Positions 11,945-21,247 of a stretch of DNA of 64,000 nt are shown piece by piece. Every line of letters starts with the position of its first letter. Position 1 is the first letter of the stretch. The stretch is taken from assembly GCA_017642695.1 (NCBI GenBank), contig JAEPQD010000002.1, forward strand, positions 877,425-941,424. Reading direction: 5' to 3'. A program made the translations under genes and the position numbers. The DNA is from Parvibaculum sp. (GTDB taxonomy: Bacteria > Pseudomonadota > Alphaproteobacteria > Parvibaculales > Parvibaculaceae). Below the pieces are notes generated by a model that worked only from the letters and a program-made list of their open reading frames with translations, did not search any database and had not been told where the DNA came from.

Positions 11945-12555
11945 AACTGATCCTTCTTGGACCGCCCGGCGCCGGCAAGGGTACGCAGGCGAAGCGTCTC
12001 GAGGACAAGTACGGCTTCGTCCAGCTTTCGACGGGCGACATGCTGCGTGCAGCGGTCGCGGCGGGTACGGAAGTCGGCAAGATCGCCGAGACCATCATGG
12101 CGCGGGGCGAACTTGTCCCGAACGAGGTCGTGGTCGGCATCATTTCCGATCGGATCGAGCAGCCGGACGTTTCCAGGGGCTACATCCTGGACGGTTTCCC
12201 CAGGAACGTCGCGCAGGCCGAAGCGCTGGACCAGATGCTGGCCGGCAAGGGCATGGAACTCGACGCCGTGGTCGAGCTCGGCGTCGACGATGGCATTCTG
12301 CTGCAGCGGATCGAGGGCAGGGCGGCGGAAACCGCCGGCGGCCCCCGGGCGGACGACAATGCGGAGGCGCTTGCGAAGCGGCTCAAGGTCTATCACGAGC
12401 AGACGGCGCCTCTGATCGCCTATTACAAATCCAGGGGCAAGCTCAAGACCGTGGACGGCATGAAGGAAATGGATGAGGTAACCCGCCAGATCGAGGCGGC
12501 CCTCGGGCTTTTGAAAAAGAAAGGGAGTTGGCTTAGCCGGTTGACTGGGAAGTAG
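11941..12555 (+). CDS. adk: Adenylate kinase, short-lid form
   Basis: Interconverts ATP + AMP and 2 ADP. P-loop GPPGAGKGT at residues 7-15, AMP-site STGDMLR and GYILDGFPR. At about residues 121-140 ([18 protein letters not shown]) the long zinc-finger-like LID of E. coli Adk is missing, so this is the short variant. 204 residues, slightly extended at the C terminus (SWLSRLTGK). Last gene before a 154-base spacer. Confidence 0.97.
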   Translation: MKLILLGPPGAGKGTQAKRLEDKYGFVQLSTGDMLRAAVAAGTEVGKIAETIMARGELVPNEVVVGIISDRIEQPDVSRGYILDGFPRNVAQAEALDQMLAGKGMELDAVVELGVDDGILLQRIEGRAAETAGGPRADDNAEALAKRLKVYHEQTAPLIAYYKSRGKLKTVDGMKEMDEVTRQIEAALGLLKKKGSWLSRLTGK

Positions 12556-12597
12556 TAAATTCTATAATCCCGGCCTTCGCGGCGGTACTTTCAGAGA

Positions 12598-12664
12598 AAA
12601 ACCCGGCTAAGGACCGAAAAATGGCGGAATTCCGCGGTTTTCGGGCGGTCCTGACCGGGGTTTT
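12598..12664 (+). other. Long imperfect hairpin in the adk-rpsM spacer
   Basis: Nested inverted repeats: AAAACCCGG (12598-12606) against CCGGGGTTTT (12655-12664, one bulged G), GGACCG (12611-12616) against CGGTCC (12646-12651), AAAA (12617-12620) against TTTT (12638-12641), and the central palindrome GCGGAATTCCGC (12624-12635). As RNA this is one long stem ending in four U residues. It could be a partial terminator, an mRNA processing site or a control element of the S13-S11-alpha-L17 genes; which is not shown by sequence. Confidence 0.6.
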
Positions 12665-12709
12665 ACTCAGGTGCCGTGTTAGGCGATTCCCGAAGTTTAG
12701 GAGAGACAC

Positions 12710-13078
12710 GTGGCTCGTATCGCTGGCGTCAATATCCCGACCAACAAGCGGGTGGTCATCGGCCTGACCTATATCCATGGCATCGGCGATGCCAAGGCCA
12801 AGGAAATCTGCGCCTCGGTCGGCATTCCGGCCGAGCGCCGCGTGAACGAACTGACGGACGCCGAAGTCATCCAGATCCGCGAGACGATCGACCGCGATTA
12901 TCTCGTGGAAGGCGACCTGCGGCGCGACGTGGCAATGAACATCAAGCGGCTGATGGATCTTGGCTGCTATCGCGGGCTCCGGCACCGCAAGGGCCTGCCG
13001 GTTCGCGGTCAGCGCACCCACACCAATGCCCGTACCCGCAAGGGTCCGGCCAAGGCGATCGCCGGCAAGAAGAAGTAA
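12710..13078 (+). CDS. rpsM: 30S ribosomal protein S13
   Basis: Head protein touching P-site tRNA and L5. 122 residues starting (GTG at 12710) [19 protein letters not shown] and ending in the basic tail [32 protein letters not shown] precedes the start. Opens the alpha-type group rpsM-rpsK-rpoA-rplQ. Confidence 0.98.
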   Translation: MARIAGVNIPTNKRVVIGLTYIHGIGDAKAKEICASVGIPAERRVNELTDAEVIQIRETIDRDYLVEGDLRRDVAMNIKRLMDLGCYRGLRHRKGLPVRGQRTHTNARTRKGPAKAIAGKKK

Positions 13079-13149
13079 AGAGCCCCGATATTTTTCTGCG
13101 GGGCCGCGGTTTTCGCGTTTTCCTCGCGCGACACGAAGGTTGAAGACGG

Positions 13150-13539
13150 ATGGCGAAGGACAAGGTTCGCGTAAAGCGCAAGGAACGGAAGAATATCTCG
13201 TCGGGCGTCGCCCACGTGAATTCCACGTTCAACAACACGATGATCACGATTACGGACGCGCAGGGCAATGCGATCTCGTGGTCGTCGGCCGGCATGATGG
13301 GGTTCAAGGGCAGCCGCAAGTCGACGCCCTTCGCCGCGCAGATGGCGGCGGAAGATGCGGGCAAGAAGGCCATGGAGCACGGCATGCGCACCCTCGAAGT
13401 CGAGGTTTGCGGTCCGGGTTCGGGCCGTGAGTCGGCGCTTCGCGCGCTGCAGTCGGTGGGCTTCACCGTCACGACCATCCGCGACGTGACGCCGATCCCG
13501 CACAATGGTTGCCGCCCGCCGAAGCGGCGCCGCGTCTAA
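13150..13539 (+). CDS. rpsK: 30S ribosomal protein S11
   Basis: Platform protein near the E site. 129 residues with [22 protein letters not shown] and the C-terminal [18 protein letters not shown] signature. Confidence 0.98.
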   Translation: MAKDKVRVKRKERKNISSGVAHVNSTFNNTMITITDAQGNAISWSSAGMMGFKGSRKSTPFAAQMAAEDAGKKAMEHGMRTLEVEVCGPGSGRESALRALQSVGFTVTTIRDVTPIPHNGCRPPKRRRV

Positions 13540-13687
13540 CGACCGGTATCCGGTTGGCGTTTCGGCGCCGGCCACGTCCGGGCTCGCACGATTGAATGGT
13601 GGAGCGGACGTTAAAGAGATCAGGTGGCGGATGTCTCCCGCCCGGGCGCTCCCGAAGCGTTCCGCAAACGAGGACGAGGTACCTAAA

Positions 13688-14704
13688 TTGATCCAGAAGA
13701 ACTGGGAAGAGCTTATCAAACCGAACAAGCTCGAAATCAACTCGGGCCATGATGCGCAGCGCTTCGCGACGGTTGTCGCCGAGCCGCTCGAGCGCGGTTT
13801 CGGCCTGACGCTCGGCAATGCGCTTCGCCGCGTGCTCATGTCGTCTCTCCAGGGCGCGGCCGTGACCGCCGTCCAGATCGATGGCGTTCTGCACGAGTTC
13901 TCGTCCATCGCGGGTGTGCGCGAGGACGTGACGGACATCATCCTGAACATCAAGAACCTGGCGCTGCGGCTTCATGCCGAAGGCCCGAAGCGCATGTCGC
14001 TCTCCAAGAAGGGCCCGGGCGTCGTCACCGCCGGCGACATCACCGCCGGTTCCGACATCGAGGTTCTGAACCCCGAACTCGTGATCTGCACGCTCGACGA
14101 GGGCGCGGAGATCCGTATGGAATTTACCGTGGCGCTCGGCAAGGGCTATGTCGCCTCCGACCGCAATCGCCCGGAAGATGCGCCGATCGGCCTGATGCCG
14201 GTCGACAGCCTCTACAGCCCGGTGAAGCGCGTTTCCTACAAGGTCGAGAACACCCGCGAGGGCCAGGTTCTCGACTACGACAAGCTCACGCTGCAGATCG
14301 AGACCAACGGCGCCGTGACGCCGGAAGATGCCGTCGCCTATGCCGCGCGCATCCTGCAGGACCAGCTCCAGACCTTCGTGAACTTCGAAGAGCCGGAGCA
14401 GAAGCATGTCGAGGAGAGCCGTCCGGAACTCGAGTTCAACGCGGCGCTGCTCAAGAAGGTCGACGAGCTGGAGCTTTCGGTGCGTTCGGCCAACTGCCTC
14501 AAGAACGACAACATCGTCTATATCGGCGACCTCATCCAGAAGACGGAAAGCGAAATGCTTCGCACGCCGAACTTCGGACGCAAGTCGCTCAACGAGATCA
14601 AGGAAGTCCTTGCCCAGATGGGTCTCCATCTCGGTATGGAAGTACCGAACTGGCCGCCGGAGAATATCGAAGAGCTGGCGAAGCGGTACGAAGACCAGTA
14701 TTAA
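13688..14704 (+). CDS. rpoA: RNA polymerase alpha subunit
   Basis: Scaffold of RNA polymerase. 338 residues: N-terminal dimerisation domain with [23 protein letters not shown] and a C-terminal domain (about 255-330) with [19 protein letters not shown], the two-HhH module contacting UP elements and activators. The frame is open upstream to inside rpsK, but family length and GAGGACGAGGT 7 bases upstream support the TTG start at 13688. Confidence 0.97.
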   Translation: MIQKNWEELIKPNKLEINSGHDAQRFATVVAEPLERGFGLTLGNALRRVLMSSLQGAAVTAVQIDGVLHEFSSIAGVREDVTDIILNIKNLALRLHAEGPKRMSLSKKGPGVVTAGDITAGSDIEVLNPELVICTLDEGAEIRMEFTVALGKGYVASDRNRPEDAPIGLMPVDSLYSPVKRVSYKVENTREGQVLDYDKLTLQIETNGAVTPEDAVAYAARILQDQLQTFVNFEEPEQKHVEESRPELEFNAALLKKVDELELSVRSANCLKNDNIVYIGDLIQKTESEMLRTPNFGRKSLNEIKEVLAQMGLHLGMEVPNWPPENIEELAKRYEDQY

Positions 14705-14758
14705 GTCACCTGATTGCCGCGTCCTGACGACGCCGCACTGAACTGAGGAGTAGGGCCC

Positions 14759-15178
14759 ATGCGCCACGGAAATTCCGGCCGCAAGCTCAATCGGACCGCA
14801 AGCCACCGCAAGGCCATGTTCGCGAACATGGCGGTCGCGCTCATCAAGCATGAGCAGATCGTCACGACGCTGCCCAAGGCCAAGGAACTGCGTCCTTATG
14901 TCGAAAAGCTGATCACGCTCGGCAAGCGGGGCGATCTGCATGCGCGCCGTCAGGCCTATGCGGCGCTGCCGGACAAGGTCTGGGCGGCCAAGCTCTTCGA
15001 TGTGCTCGGGCCCCGTTACCAGGAGCGTCAGGGCGGTTACATTCGCGTGCTGAAGGCGGGCTTCCGTCACGGCGATAGCGCCCCGATGGCCGTGATCGAG
15101 TTCGTCGATCGCGACGAGAGCGCCAAGGGTCAGGACTCCGGCCCGGTGCTGGTCGAGGGCGAGATGGAAGAAGCCTGA
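14759..15178 (+). CDS. rplQ: 50S ribosomal protein L17
   Basis: 139 residues, [20 protein letters not shown] at the start and the conserved [23 protein letters not shown]. Last gene of the cluster, followed at once by a strong terminator. Confidence 0.98.
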   Translation: MRHGNSGRKLNRTASHRKAMFANMAVALIKHEQIVTTLPKAKELRPYVEKLITLGKRGDLHARRQAYAALPDKVWAAKLFDVLGPRYQERQGGYIRVLKAGFRHGDSAPMAVIEFVDRDESAKGQDSGPVLVEGEMEEA

Positions 15179-15204
15179 TCTATCGGGTCTCTTCGAAAGA
15201 ATTC

Positions 15205-15236
15205 AGGGCGGCATCTTCGGATGCCGCCCTTTTTCT
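15205..15236 (+). terminator. Rho-independent terminator of the ribosomal cluster
   Basis: Perfect 11-bp arms AGGGCGGCATC (15205-15215) and GATGCCGCCCT (15220-15230) with a stable TTCG loop, then TTTTTCT. Lies 27 bases after the rplQ stop. Confidence 0.92.
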
Positions 15237-15377
15237 TGCTCATCATGACAGCATGGTAACGCCGTCCCCGGCAATTCAGCCTTGTCATGCCGGGAGCGCC
15301 CCAGCAAAATTCAGGCGCGGCTGGAGTTTTGTGGGGCTTTCGAGGCCAATGCCCGTCCTTCTTCCGGGACGCGCAAG

Positions 15378-16838
15378 ATGGTGGTGGAAATGTTGACGGA
15401 GTCTTCCTGGGCGGGTGCGCTGGCGATGGCGCTCGCGGCCGTTCTTCTTGCTGCGGCGCTCGTGTTCATTCCCTGGAGCGCCCGCGCGCAGGACGGGAAG
15501 AGGGTGCCGTCCAGCCGCGAGGAAATTCAGCTCTCCTATGCGCCGGTGGTGAAGCGGGTCGCGCCCGCCGTGGTCAACGTCTACACGAAACGGGTCGTAA
15601 AGGAGCAGGCGCGCTCGCCCTTCTTCAATGACCCGTTCTTTCAGCAGTTCTTCGGCAACCGTTTCAGCTTCGGTGTGCCGCGCGAACGAGTGCAGCAGTC
15701 GCTTGGTTCCGGTGTCATCGTCGACCCCTCAGGGCTCGTCGTCACCAATTATCATGTCATCAAGGATGGCGACCAGTTCACCATCGCGATGTCCGACCGG
15801 CGCGAGTTCGAGGCGGAACTGGTGCTTGCCGACGAGCGCACCGATCTCGCGGTCCTGCGTATCGGCAACGGCAAGGAGAAACTGCCGCATCTTTCCTTCA
15901 AGAATTCGGATGCCGTCGAAGTCGGCGATATCGTACTCGCCATCGGCAATCCCTTCGGCGTCGGCCAGACGGTGACGTCGGGCATCGTCTCGGCGCTTGC
16001 GCGCACACATGTCGGCGTTTCCGACTACCAGTTCTTCATCCAGACGGACGCGGCGATCAATCCCGGCAATTCGGGCGGCGCTCTCGTCACGATGGATGGC
16101 AAACTCATCGGCATCAACAGCGCCATCTATTCGCAGACCGGCGGCAGCATCGGCATCGGTTTCGCGATCCCCTCCAACATGGTCGAGAGCGTGGTCGCTT
16201 CAGCGCGCGACGGCGATCATGTGAAGCGGCCCTGGTTCGGCGCCGCGCTGCAGGTGGTCGATGCCGATCTTGCGCAGTCGCTCGGGCTCGACCGGCCGGG
16301 CGGCAGTCTCATCCGCGATCTTCATGACGGCAGTCCCGCCGCGAAAGCGGGGCTCAAGGTCGGTGATGTCATCCGCGCCGTTGACGGCTTCGAGGTCGAG
16401 GACCCGCAGGCCGTACGTTACCGCTTCGCGACCAAGGGTCTCGGCGGCAAGGCGAAGATCACCTATCTGCGCGACGGCAAGTGGCGCGATACGGAAGTCG
16501 CGCTCATCGCGCCGCCGGAAGACCCGCCCGCCGACGAAACGCTGATCGAGGGGCGCAACCCCTTCGCCGGGGCGACCGTTGCGAACCTCTCGCCGGCGAT
16601 GGCCGACAAGCTTGGCCTCGACACGATTGGCGAAAAGGGCGTCGTCGTCACGCAGGTCGAACGCGGGTCCGCCGCGAACCAGATTCAGTTCCAGCGCGGC
16701 GACATCGTGGTGGAGGTGGCGGGGACGAAGATCGGCACCGTTCGCGATCTCGTGAAGGTGACGGCCACGCGCCGCCCGCAATGGGATTTCTCGGTCAAAC
16801 GGGGTGAGCGCGTCTTCTCGGCGACGGTGGGCGGGTAG
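15378..16838 (+). CDS. Deg/HtrA-family periplasmic serine protease
   Basis: Trypsin-like protease of the DegP/DegQ family handling misfolded envelope proteins. From the ATG at 15378: an N-terminal membrane/signal segment (about residues 8-35, ending ARAQ), a Phe-rich linker (FFNDPFFQQFFG), the catalytic domain with His126 (TNYHVI), Asp156 (DERTDLAVL) and Ser232 (NPGNSGGAL), then two PDZ domains (about 285-365 and 400-480). The frame opens earlier, at 15282, but those 32 residues look non-coding; the ATG at 15390 is the alternative start. Has its own transcription unit after the rplQ terminator. Confidence 0.93.
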   Translation: MVVEMLTESSWAGALAMALAAVLLAAALVFIPWSARAQDGKRVPSSREEIQLSYAPVVKRVAPAVVNVYTKRVVKEQARSPFFNDPFFQQFFGNRFSFGVPRERVQQSLGSGVIVDPSGLVVTNYHVIKDGDQFTIAMSDRREFEAELVLADERTDLAVLRIGNGKEKLPHLSFKNSDAVEVGDIVLAIGNPFGVGQTVTSGIVSALARTHVGVSDYQFFIQTDAAINPGNSGGALVTMDGKLIGINSAIYSQTGGSIGIGFAIPSNMVESVVASARDGDHVKRPWFGAALQVVDADLAQSLGLDRPGGSLIRDLHDGSPAAKAGLKVGDVIRAVDGFEVEDPQAVRYRFATKGLGGKAKITYLRDGKWRDTEVALIAPPEDPPADETLIEGRNPFAGATVANLSPAMADKLGLDTIGEKGVVVTQVERGSAANQIQFQRGDIVVEVAGTKIGTVRDLVKVTATRRPQWDFSVKRGERVFSATVGG

Positions 16839-16841
16839 GGC

Positions 16842-17324
16842 CTACGAGCCCTCGGCCTCGCCCATCTGCGACTGGAGATAGTTCTCCAGCCCGACCGTCT
16901 TCACCAGTTCGAGCTGCGTCTCGAGGAAGTCGATATGTTCTTCTTCGTCCTCGAGAATGCGCTCGAAGATTTCGCGGGTGACGTAGTCGCGCGCCTGCTC
17001 GCAATGGGCAATGGCCTCCTTGTAGAAGGCGTGGCCCGCATATTCGAGCTTCAGGTCGCATTCCATGCATTCGACGGCCGTCTCGCCGATCAGCAGCTTG
17101 TCGAGGTCCTGCAGGTTCGGCAGGCCCTCGAGGAACAGGATGCGCTCGATCAGCTTGTCGGCATGCTTCATCTCGTCGATCGACTCGTGGTACTCGACCT
17201 CGCCCAGCCGCTTCAGGCCCCAGTTCCTGAACATGCGCGCATGCAGGAAATACTGGTTGATGGCGGTCAGCTCCATCTTCAGGGCCTTGTTCAGATATTC
17301 GATGACCTTGGCGTCGCCGCGCAT
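16842..17324 (-). CDS. bfr: Bacterioferritin
   Basis: Heme-containing 24-mer that oxidises and stores iron. 160 residues, closely following E. coli Bfr: ferroxidase ligands Glu18, Glu51 and His54 and the heme ligand Met52 ([11 protein letters not shown]) are all present, with [13 protein letters not shown] supplying the later ligands. Converges on the Deg protease with only 3 bases between stops. bfd lies immediately upstream on the same strand. Confidence 0.97.
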   Translation of the reverse strand: MRGDAKVIEYLNKALKMELTAINQYFLHARMFRNWGLKRLGEVEYHESIDEMKHADKLIERILFLEGLPNLQDLDKLLIGETAVECMECDLKLEYAGHAFYKEAIAHCEQARDYVTREIFERILEDEEEHIDFLETQLELVKTVGLENYLQSQMGEAEGS

Positions 17325-17467
17325 GTTGGACCTCTTTCAACCGACTCGTTGCACAAGAGTAGGCCGATGACGTGCGGCGTCAAACCCGCATTTCAAGAAA
17401 AATGCAGTAAAAACAAATAGTTGATAATGCTTTTGAGAGTATTTCTCGACAGAGGATTTGGCGGCTT

Positions 17468-17677
17468 TCAGTCGGCCGCGGCGAGTCCGCTCGCGAGTGC
17501 CTGGCCGCTCTGCTTTGCTTCCTCGATGAAGGTCGCGAGGGCGGGGAGGCAGCGGCCGCATTGCGGCTTGCAGCCCATGGCGCGGTGAACGGCGGCGGGC
17601 GTGTCGATATGCGCACCCTGGGACAGCACTTCGCGCACCGTCCGGCAGTTCTTGGCATTGCACACGCAAACGATCAT
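17468..17677 (-). CDS. bfd: Bacterioferritin-associated ferredoxin
   Basis: [2Fe-2S] protein that reduces bacterioferritin to release iron. The 69 residues from MIVCVCNAKNCR have the four cluster ligands as Cys4, Cys6, Cys40 and Cys43 (KPQCGRC). The reading frame is open far upstream across rarA, which is a GC-rich shadow; an in-frame ATG 22 codons upstream is a possible but unlikely start. Same strand as bfr, 143 bases before it. Confidence 0.9.
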   Translation of the reverse strand: MIVCVCNAKNCRTVREVLSQGAHIDTPAAVHRAMGCKPQCGRCLPALATFIEEAKQSGQALASGLAAAD

Positions 17678-17751
17678 CTGGACCTGTTTCCCGCCCGGCT
17701 TTTCGCCTGTTTCCCGCCGTTTTCCAGCAGGCAGGCAAAACATGACATCTG

Positions 17752-17804
17752 TGCGAATGGTTTGCAATAGCGATGTAACTGACTCTCGCTCGCAAATTGT
17801 CGCA
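17752..17804. promoter_or_regulatory. Two candidate iron-regulator sites upstream of bfd
   Basis: TGCGAATGGTTTGCA (17752-17766) is a near-perfect inverted repeat (TGCgAA/TTtGCA), and TCGCAAATTGTCGCA (17790-17804) is related. They resemble the TGCAAAT-type Fur/Mur sites of alphaproteobacteria and sit 75-130 bases upstream of bfd and 60-115 before rarA. The regulator is inferred. Confidence 0.35.
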
Positions 17805-17866
17805 GGTGGCTGCCCGCGCCCGAGGAGGCCCATGAGACGGCTGGAGAAACGTGCTAAACACCCGCC

Positions 17867-19171
17867 ATGAGCAGTCTTTTCGAAGCCGCCGGCATGGATG
17901 AGGGAGCCCCGCGCCCCCTGGCGGACCGGCTGCGCCCGAAAGTGCTCGAAGAGGTCGTCGGGCAGGAGCATCTGATCGGGCCAAAGGGGCCGCTCGGCCG
18001 CATGCTCGCGCAGGGCCATCTTTCCTCGGTCGTCTTCTGGGGCCCGCCCGGCACCGGCAAGACCACCATCGCGCGTCTGCTGGCGGACAAGGTCGGGCTT
18101 CACTTCGAGCCCATGTCGGCGATCTTCTCGGGCGTTGCCGATTTGAAGAAGATATTCGAGGCCGCGCGCGGCCGCCGCCAGACGGGGAAGGGCACGCTCC
18201 TTTTCGTGGACGAGATTCATCGCTTCAACCGCGCACAGCAGGACAGTTTCCTGCCCGTCATGGAGGACGGCACGGTGACCCTGGTCGGCGCGACGACCGA
18301 GAACCCGTCCTTCGAGTTGAACGCGGCGCTCCTCTCGCGGGCACAGGTCATGGTGCTGAACCGGCTCGACGACGCGGCGCTCGAGGAATTGCTCGCCCGC
18401 GCCGAAGCGCACTACGGCGAGAAACTTCCGTTGACGGACGACGCCCGCGCCTCGCTCCGGGCGATGGCCGACGGTGACGGGCGCTACGCGCTCAACCTTG
18501 CGGAAGAGGTTCACGCGCTCAACCCGCCGGAGCCTCTCGACACCGCCGCGCTCATCGCCGCGGTTCAGCGCCGCGCGCCCCTCTACGACAAGGGGCGGGA
18601 AGGGCATTACAATCTTGTCAGTGCGCTTCACAAGTCGATCCGCGGATCGGATTGCGATGCGGCGCTCTACTGGCTGGCGCGCATGCTGGTCGGTGGCGAG
18701 GAGCCGCTCTATATCGCGCGCCGTCTCGTCCGCGCCGCGATCGAGGATGTCGGTCTCGCGGACCCGGAAGCCGTGCATCAGGCGCTTGCCGCGAAAGACG
18801 TGTTCGATTTTCTGGGTGCGCCGGAAGGCGAACTCGCGCTCGCGCAGGCGACCATCTATCTCGCCACCGCGCCGAAATCGAATGCCTCCTACGCCGCCTT
18901 CGGCGCGGCGAAGCGTTCCGCGCGCGACACCGGCTCCGTTGCACCGCCCGCCCATATCCTCAACGCGCCGACGAAGCTCATGAAGGAGCTTGGCTATGGC
19001 GCTGGCTACGAATACGACCATGACGCGCCGCAGGCTTTCTCCGGTCAGGACTATTTCCCGGAGGAAGTCGGGCGGCAGGAATTCTATTCGCCGGTCGAGC
19101 GCGGCTTCGAACGCGAAATCGGCAAGCGGCTCGCCTGGTGGCGCAAGCTCAGGGAAGAGAGGGACGCATGA
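17867..19171 (+). CDS. rarA: Replication-associated recombination ATPase RarA (MgsA)
   Basis: AAA+ ATPase related to clamp loaders, acting at stalled forks. 434 residues: Walker A GPPGTGKTT at about 59-67, Walker B LLFVDEIHRFN at about 111-121, sensor 1 GATTENPSFE, then the C-terminal tetramerisation region with SIRGSDCDAALYWLARML. First gene of a six-gene chain in which each stop overlaps the next start. Confidence 0.96.
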   Translation: MSSLFEAAGMDEGAPRPLADRLRPKVLEEVVGQEHLIGPKGPLGRMLAQGHLSSVVFWGPPGTGKTTIARLLADKVGLHFEPMSAIFSGVADLKKIFEAARGRRQTGKGTLLFVDEIHRFNRAQQDSFLPVMEDGTVTLVGATTENPSFELNAALLSRAQVMVLNRLDDAALEELLARAEAHYGEKLPLTDDARASLRAMADGDGRYALNLAEEVHALNPPEPLDTAALIAAVQRRAPLYDKGREGHYNLVSALHKSIRGSDCDAALYWLARMLVGGEEPLYIARRLVRAAIEDVGLADPEAVHQALAAKDVFDFLGAPEGELALAQATIYLATAPKSNASYAAFGAAKRSARDTGSVAPPAHILNAPTKLMKELGYGAGYEYDHDAPQAFSGQDYFPEEVGRQEFYSPVERGFEREIGKRLAWWRKLREERDA

Positions 19172-19551
19172 ACACACTCCTCGCCGTTGCGGCGGGCGGC
19201 GCCATCGGCGCGGGCGCGCGGCACCTCTTCAACCTGCAGATGCTGCGCCTCTTCGGGCCGAACTTCCCGTGGGGCACATTCGGGGTCAATGTCATCGGCT
19301 CCCTGCTGATGGGCCTTGCCGTCGGTCTCTTCGCGTTGAAGCTCGATCTTTCGCCCGAAGCGCGCAGCTTCGTCACCACCGGTATCCTCGGCGGCTTCAC
19401 CACCTTCTCGGCCTTCTCGCTCGACGCCATGAACATGATCGAGCGGGGCGACATGGGCCTCGCGGTTGCCTATATGGGCGGCTCCGTCGCGCTCGGCCTC
19501 GCCGCGCTGTTCGCCGGGCTCCTTCTGATGAGAGTACTGTTTCCCGCATGA
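19168..19551 (+). CDS. crcB: Fluoride channel CrcB/FluC
   Basis: Small membrane protein of the dual-topology Fluc family that exports fluoride. 127 residues, four membrane helices, with GTFGVNVIGSLLMG and GGFTTFSAFSLD, the pore Asn and Phe-box segments. ATG at 19168 overlaps the rarA stop (ATGA); an upstream in-frame start inside rarA is ignored. No fluoride riboswitch is visible; expression is as part of the operon. Confidence 0.95.
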   Translation: MNTLLAVAAGGAIGAGARHLFNLQMLRLFGPNFPWGTFGVNVIGSLLMGLAVGLFALKLDLSPEARSFVTTGILGGFTTFSAFSLDAMNMIERGDMGLAVAYMGGSVALGLAALFAGLLLMRVLFPA

Positions 19552-20540
19552 ATGAAGTTTCGCAGATCGGCGTCACGGATGAGGAAGACGGGCTCCGGCT
19601 CGACCGCTGGTTCAAGCGGCGTTTTCCGATGCTGACGCATGGCCGCCTCGAAAAACTTCTGCGCACCGGGCAGGTGCGCGTCGACGGCGCGCGCGCGAAG
19701 GCGAATGTGCGCCTCGAAACGGGGCAGACGGTCCGCGTGCCGCCGCTCGGCGAGGAGACCGCGAAGCCCGCGCCGAAGGTGGAGCGTGCCGTCAGCGACA
19801 GGGATGCCGAATTCGTCCGCTCGCTCGTCATCCACAAGGACAAGTCCGTGCTCGTGCTGAACAAGCCCGCCGGGCTCGCCGTGCAGGGCGGCACGAAGAC
19901 GGAGCGGCATCTCGACGGTATGCTCGATGCGCTCACCTTCGAGGCGAAGGAGCGTCCGCGCCTTGTCCACCGGCTTGACCGCGACACCTCCGGCGTTCTC
20001 GTGCTAGCGCGGACCGCGAAATCCGCCGCCGCGCTCGCCCGCGCGTTCAAGCAGAAGGATGCGCGGAAGATCTACTGGGCGCTCGTCGTCGGCGTGCCGG
20101 TGCCGCGCCAGGGCACCATCGACCTCGCGCTGTCGAAGCAGGGCGGTCCCCGCGCCGAGCGTGTCTTCGCCGCCGAAAAGGGCGACGAGGATGCGCGCGA
20201 CGCCGTCACCCATTTCTCGACCGTCGCCATGGCCGCGCACAAGCTCGCCTGGGTCGCCTTCATGCCGCTTACGGGGCGCACGCACCAGATCCGCGCGCAT
20301 GCGGCCGCCATCGGCACGCCCGTCGTCGGCGACGGCAAGTATGGCGGCGTCAACGCGCATCCGGGCGGTGAAATCCCGCGCAAGCTCCATCTCCACGCCC
20401 GCTCGCTCGACATCGTGCATCCCGATGGCGGCCGCCTGTTTCTCGAAGCCGAATTGCCGCCGCACATGAAGGCGAGCTGGAAGCTCCTGGGGTTCGACGA
20501 GCGCGATGCGAAGAATGCCTTCGCGGGGCTTGAAGAATGA
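19548..20540 (+). CDS. RluA-family 23S rRNA pseudouridine synthase (RluC-like)
   Basis: Isomerises uridine in rRNA. 330 residues: an S4 RNA-binding domain (about 12-75, MLTHGRLEKLLRTGQVRVDG), then the catalytic domain with HRLDRDTSG at 141-149, Asp144 being the family nucleophile, and the TGRTHQIRAH block. The frame is open well upstream but the ATG at 19548 overlaps the crcB stop and begins a normal RluC-like N terminus. RluC or RluD specificity cannot be decided from sequence alone. Confidence 0.92.
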   Translation: MNEVSQIGVTDEEDGLRLDRWFKRRFPMLTHGRLEKLLRTGQVRVDGARAKANVRLETGQTVRVPPLGEETAKPAPKVERAVSDRDAEFVRSLVIHKDKSVLVLNKPAGLAVQGGTKTERHLDGMLDALTFEAKERPRLVHRLDRDTSGVLVLARTAKSAAALARAFKQKDARKIYWALVVGVPVPRQGTIDLALSKQGGPRAERVFAAEKGDEDARDAVTHFSTVAMAAHKLAWVAFMPLTGRTHQIRAHAAAIGTPVVGDGKYGGVNAHPGGEIPRKLHLHARSLDIVHPDGGRLFLEAELPPHMKASWKLLGFDERDAKNAFAGLEE

Positions 20541-21247
20541 CCTCCCCCCTCCGCCTCGTCGTCTTCGATTGCGACGGCACGCTGATCGACAGCCAGCACA
20601 TGATCGTCGCGGCGATGAACCATGCCTTCGACGCGCACGGGCTCGACAACCTGCCGCGCGAGAAGGTGCTTTCCATTGTCGGCCTGTCGCTCGACGAGGC
20701 GATCCATGCGCTCGTGCCGCAGGTCGATCCGGCACTCCGCTCCCGCGTCACCGAGAGCTACAAGGGCGCCTTCTTCGAGCTTCGCAGGCGGAAGGACCTC
20801 GCCGAGCCGCTCTTCCCGGGCGTGCGCGAGGCGCTGGATGCGCTCGCCGCCCGCGACGGCACGGTGCTCGGCATCGCCACCGGCAAGTCGCAGCGCGGTC
20901 TCGCGCATGCGCTCGAAACCCACGGGCTTCGCGACTATTTCGTGACGCTCCAGACGGCGGATGACGCGCCCTCGAAGCCTCATCCCGAAATGCTGCGCCG
21001 CGCCATGAACGACACAGGCGCCGGTCCGGCCGACACGGTGCTCATCGGCGACACGAGTTACGACATGGAGATGGCGCGGGCCGCGGGAGCCCATGCGCTC
21101 GGCGTCGATTGGGGCTATCATGCGCCGGCCATGTTGCAGGCGGCAGGGGCGGCCCGGGTACTCGGCAGCTTCGACGGTCTCGCTCCCGCGCTCGATGCGA
21201 TATGGCCTGCCAGGAAAGACCGTCACGCCGCCGCCGGAGGGGCATGA
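20537..21247 (+). CDS. HAD-superfamily hydrolase, phosphoglycolate phosphatase-like
   Basis: Small-molecule phosphatase of HAD subfamily IA. 236 residues: nucleophile motif VVFDCDGTLID with Asp11 and Asp13, a helical cap (about 18-85), motif II near GIATGKSQRG, Lys in SKPHPEML and motif IV IGDTSYDMEMARAAG. The neighbouring RluA gene and the same arrangement in other alphaproteobacteria suggest a housekeeping role; the substrate is not known. Start overlaps the previous stop by 4 bp. Confidence 0.9.
   Translation: MTSPLRLVVFDCDGTLIDSQHMIVAAMNHAFDAHGLDNLPREKVLSIVGLSLDEAIHALVPQVDPALRSRVTESYKGAFFELRRRKDLAEPLFPGVREALDALAARDGTVLGIATGKSQRGLAHALETHGLRDYFVTLQTADDAPSKPHPEMLRRAMNDTGAGPADTVLIGDTSYDMEMARAAGAHALGVDWGYHAPAMLQAAGAARVLGSFDGLAPALDAIWPARKDRHAAAGGA

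Noticed and set aside
12556..12709. S4-type alpha-operon leader
   Set aside because: The E. coli pseudoknot motif is not apparent; only the hairpin is reported.
19100..19170. Fluoride riboswitch before crcB
   Set aside because: crcB starts inside the rarA stop; there is no leader for it.
17678..19177. Upstream extension of the bfd frame across rarA
   Set aside because: The bfd family is about 65-70 residues; the extension is antisense to rarA.
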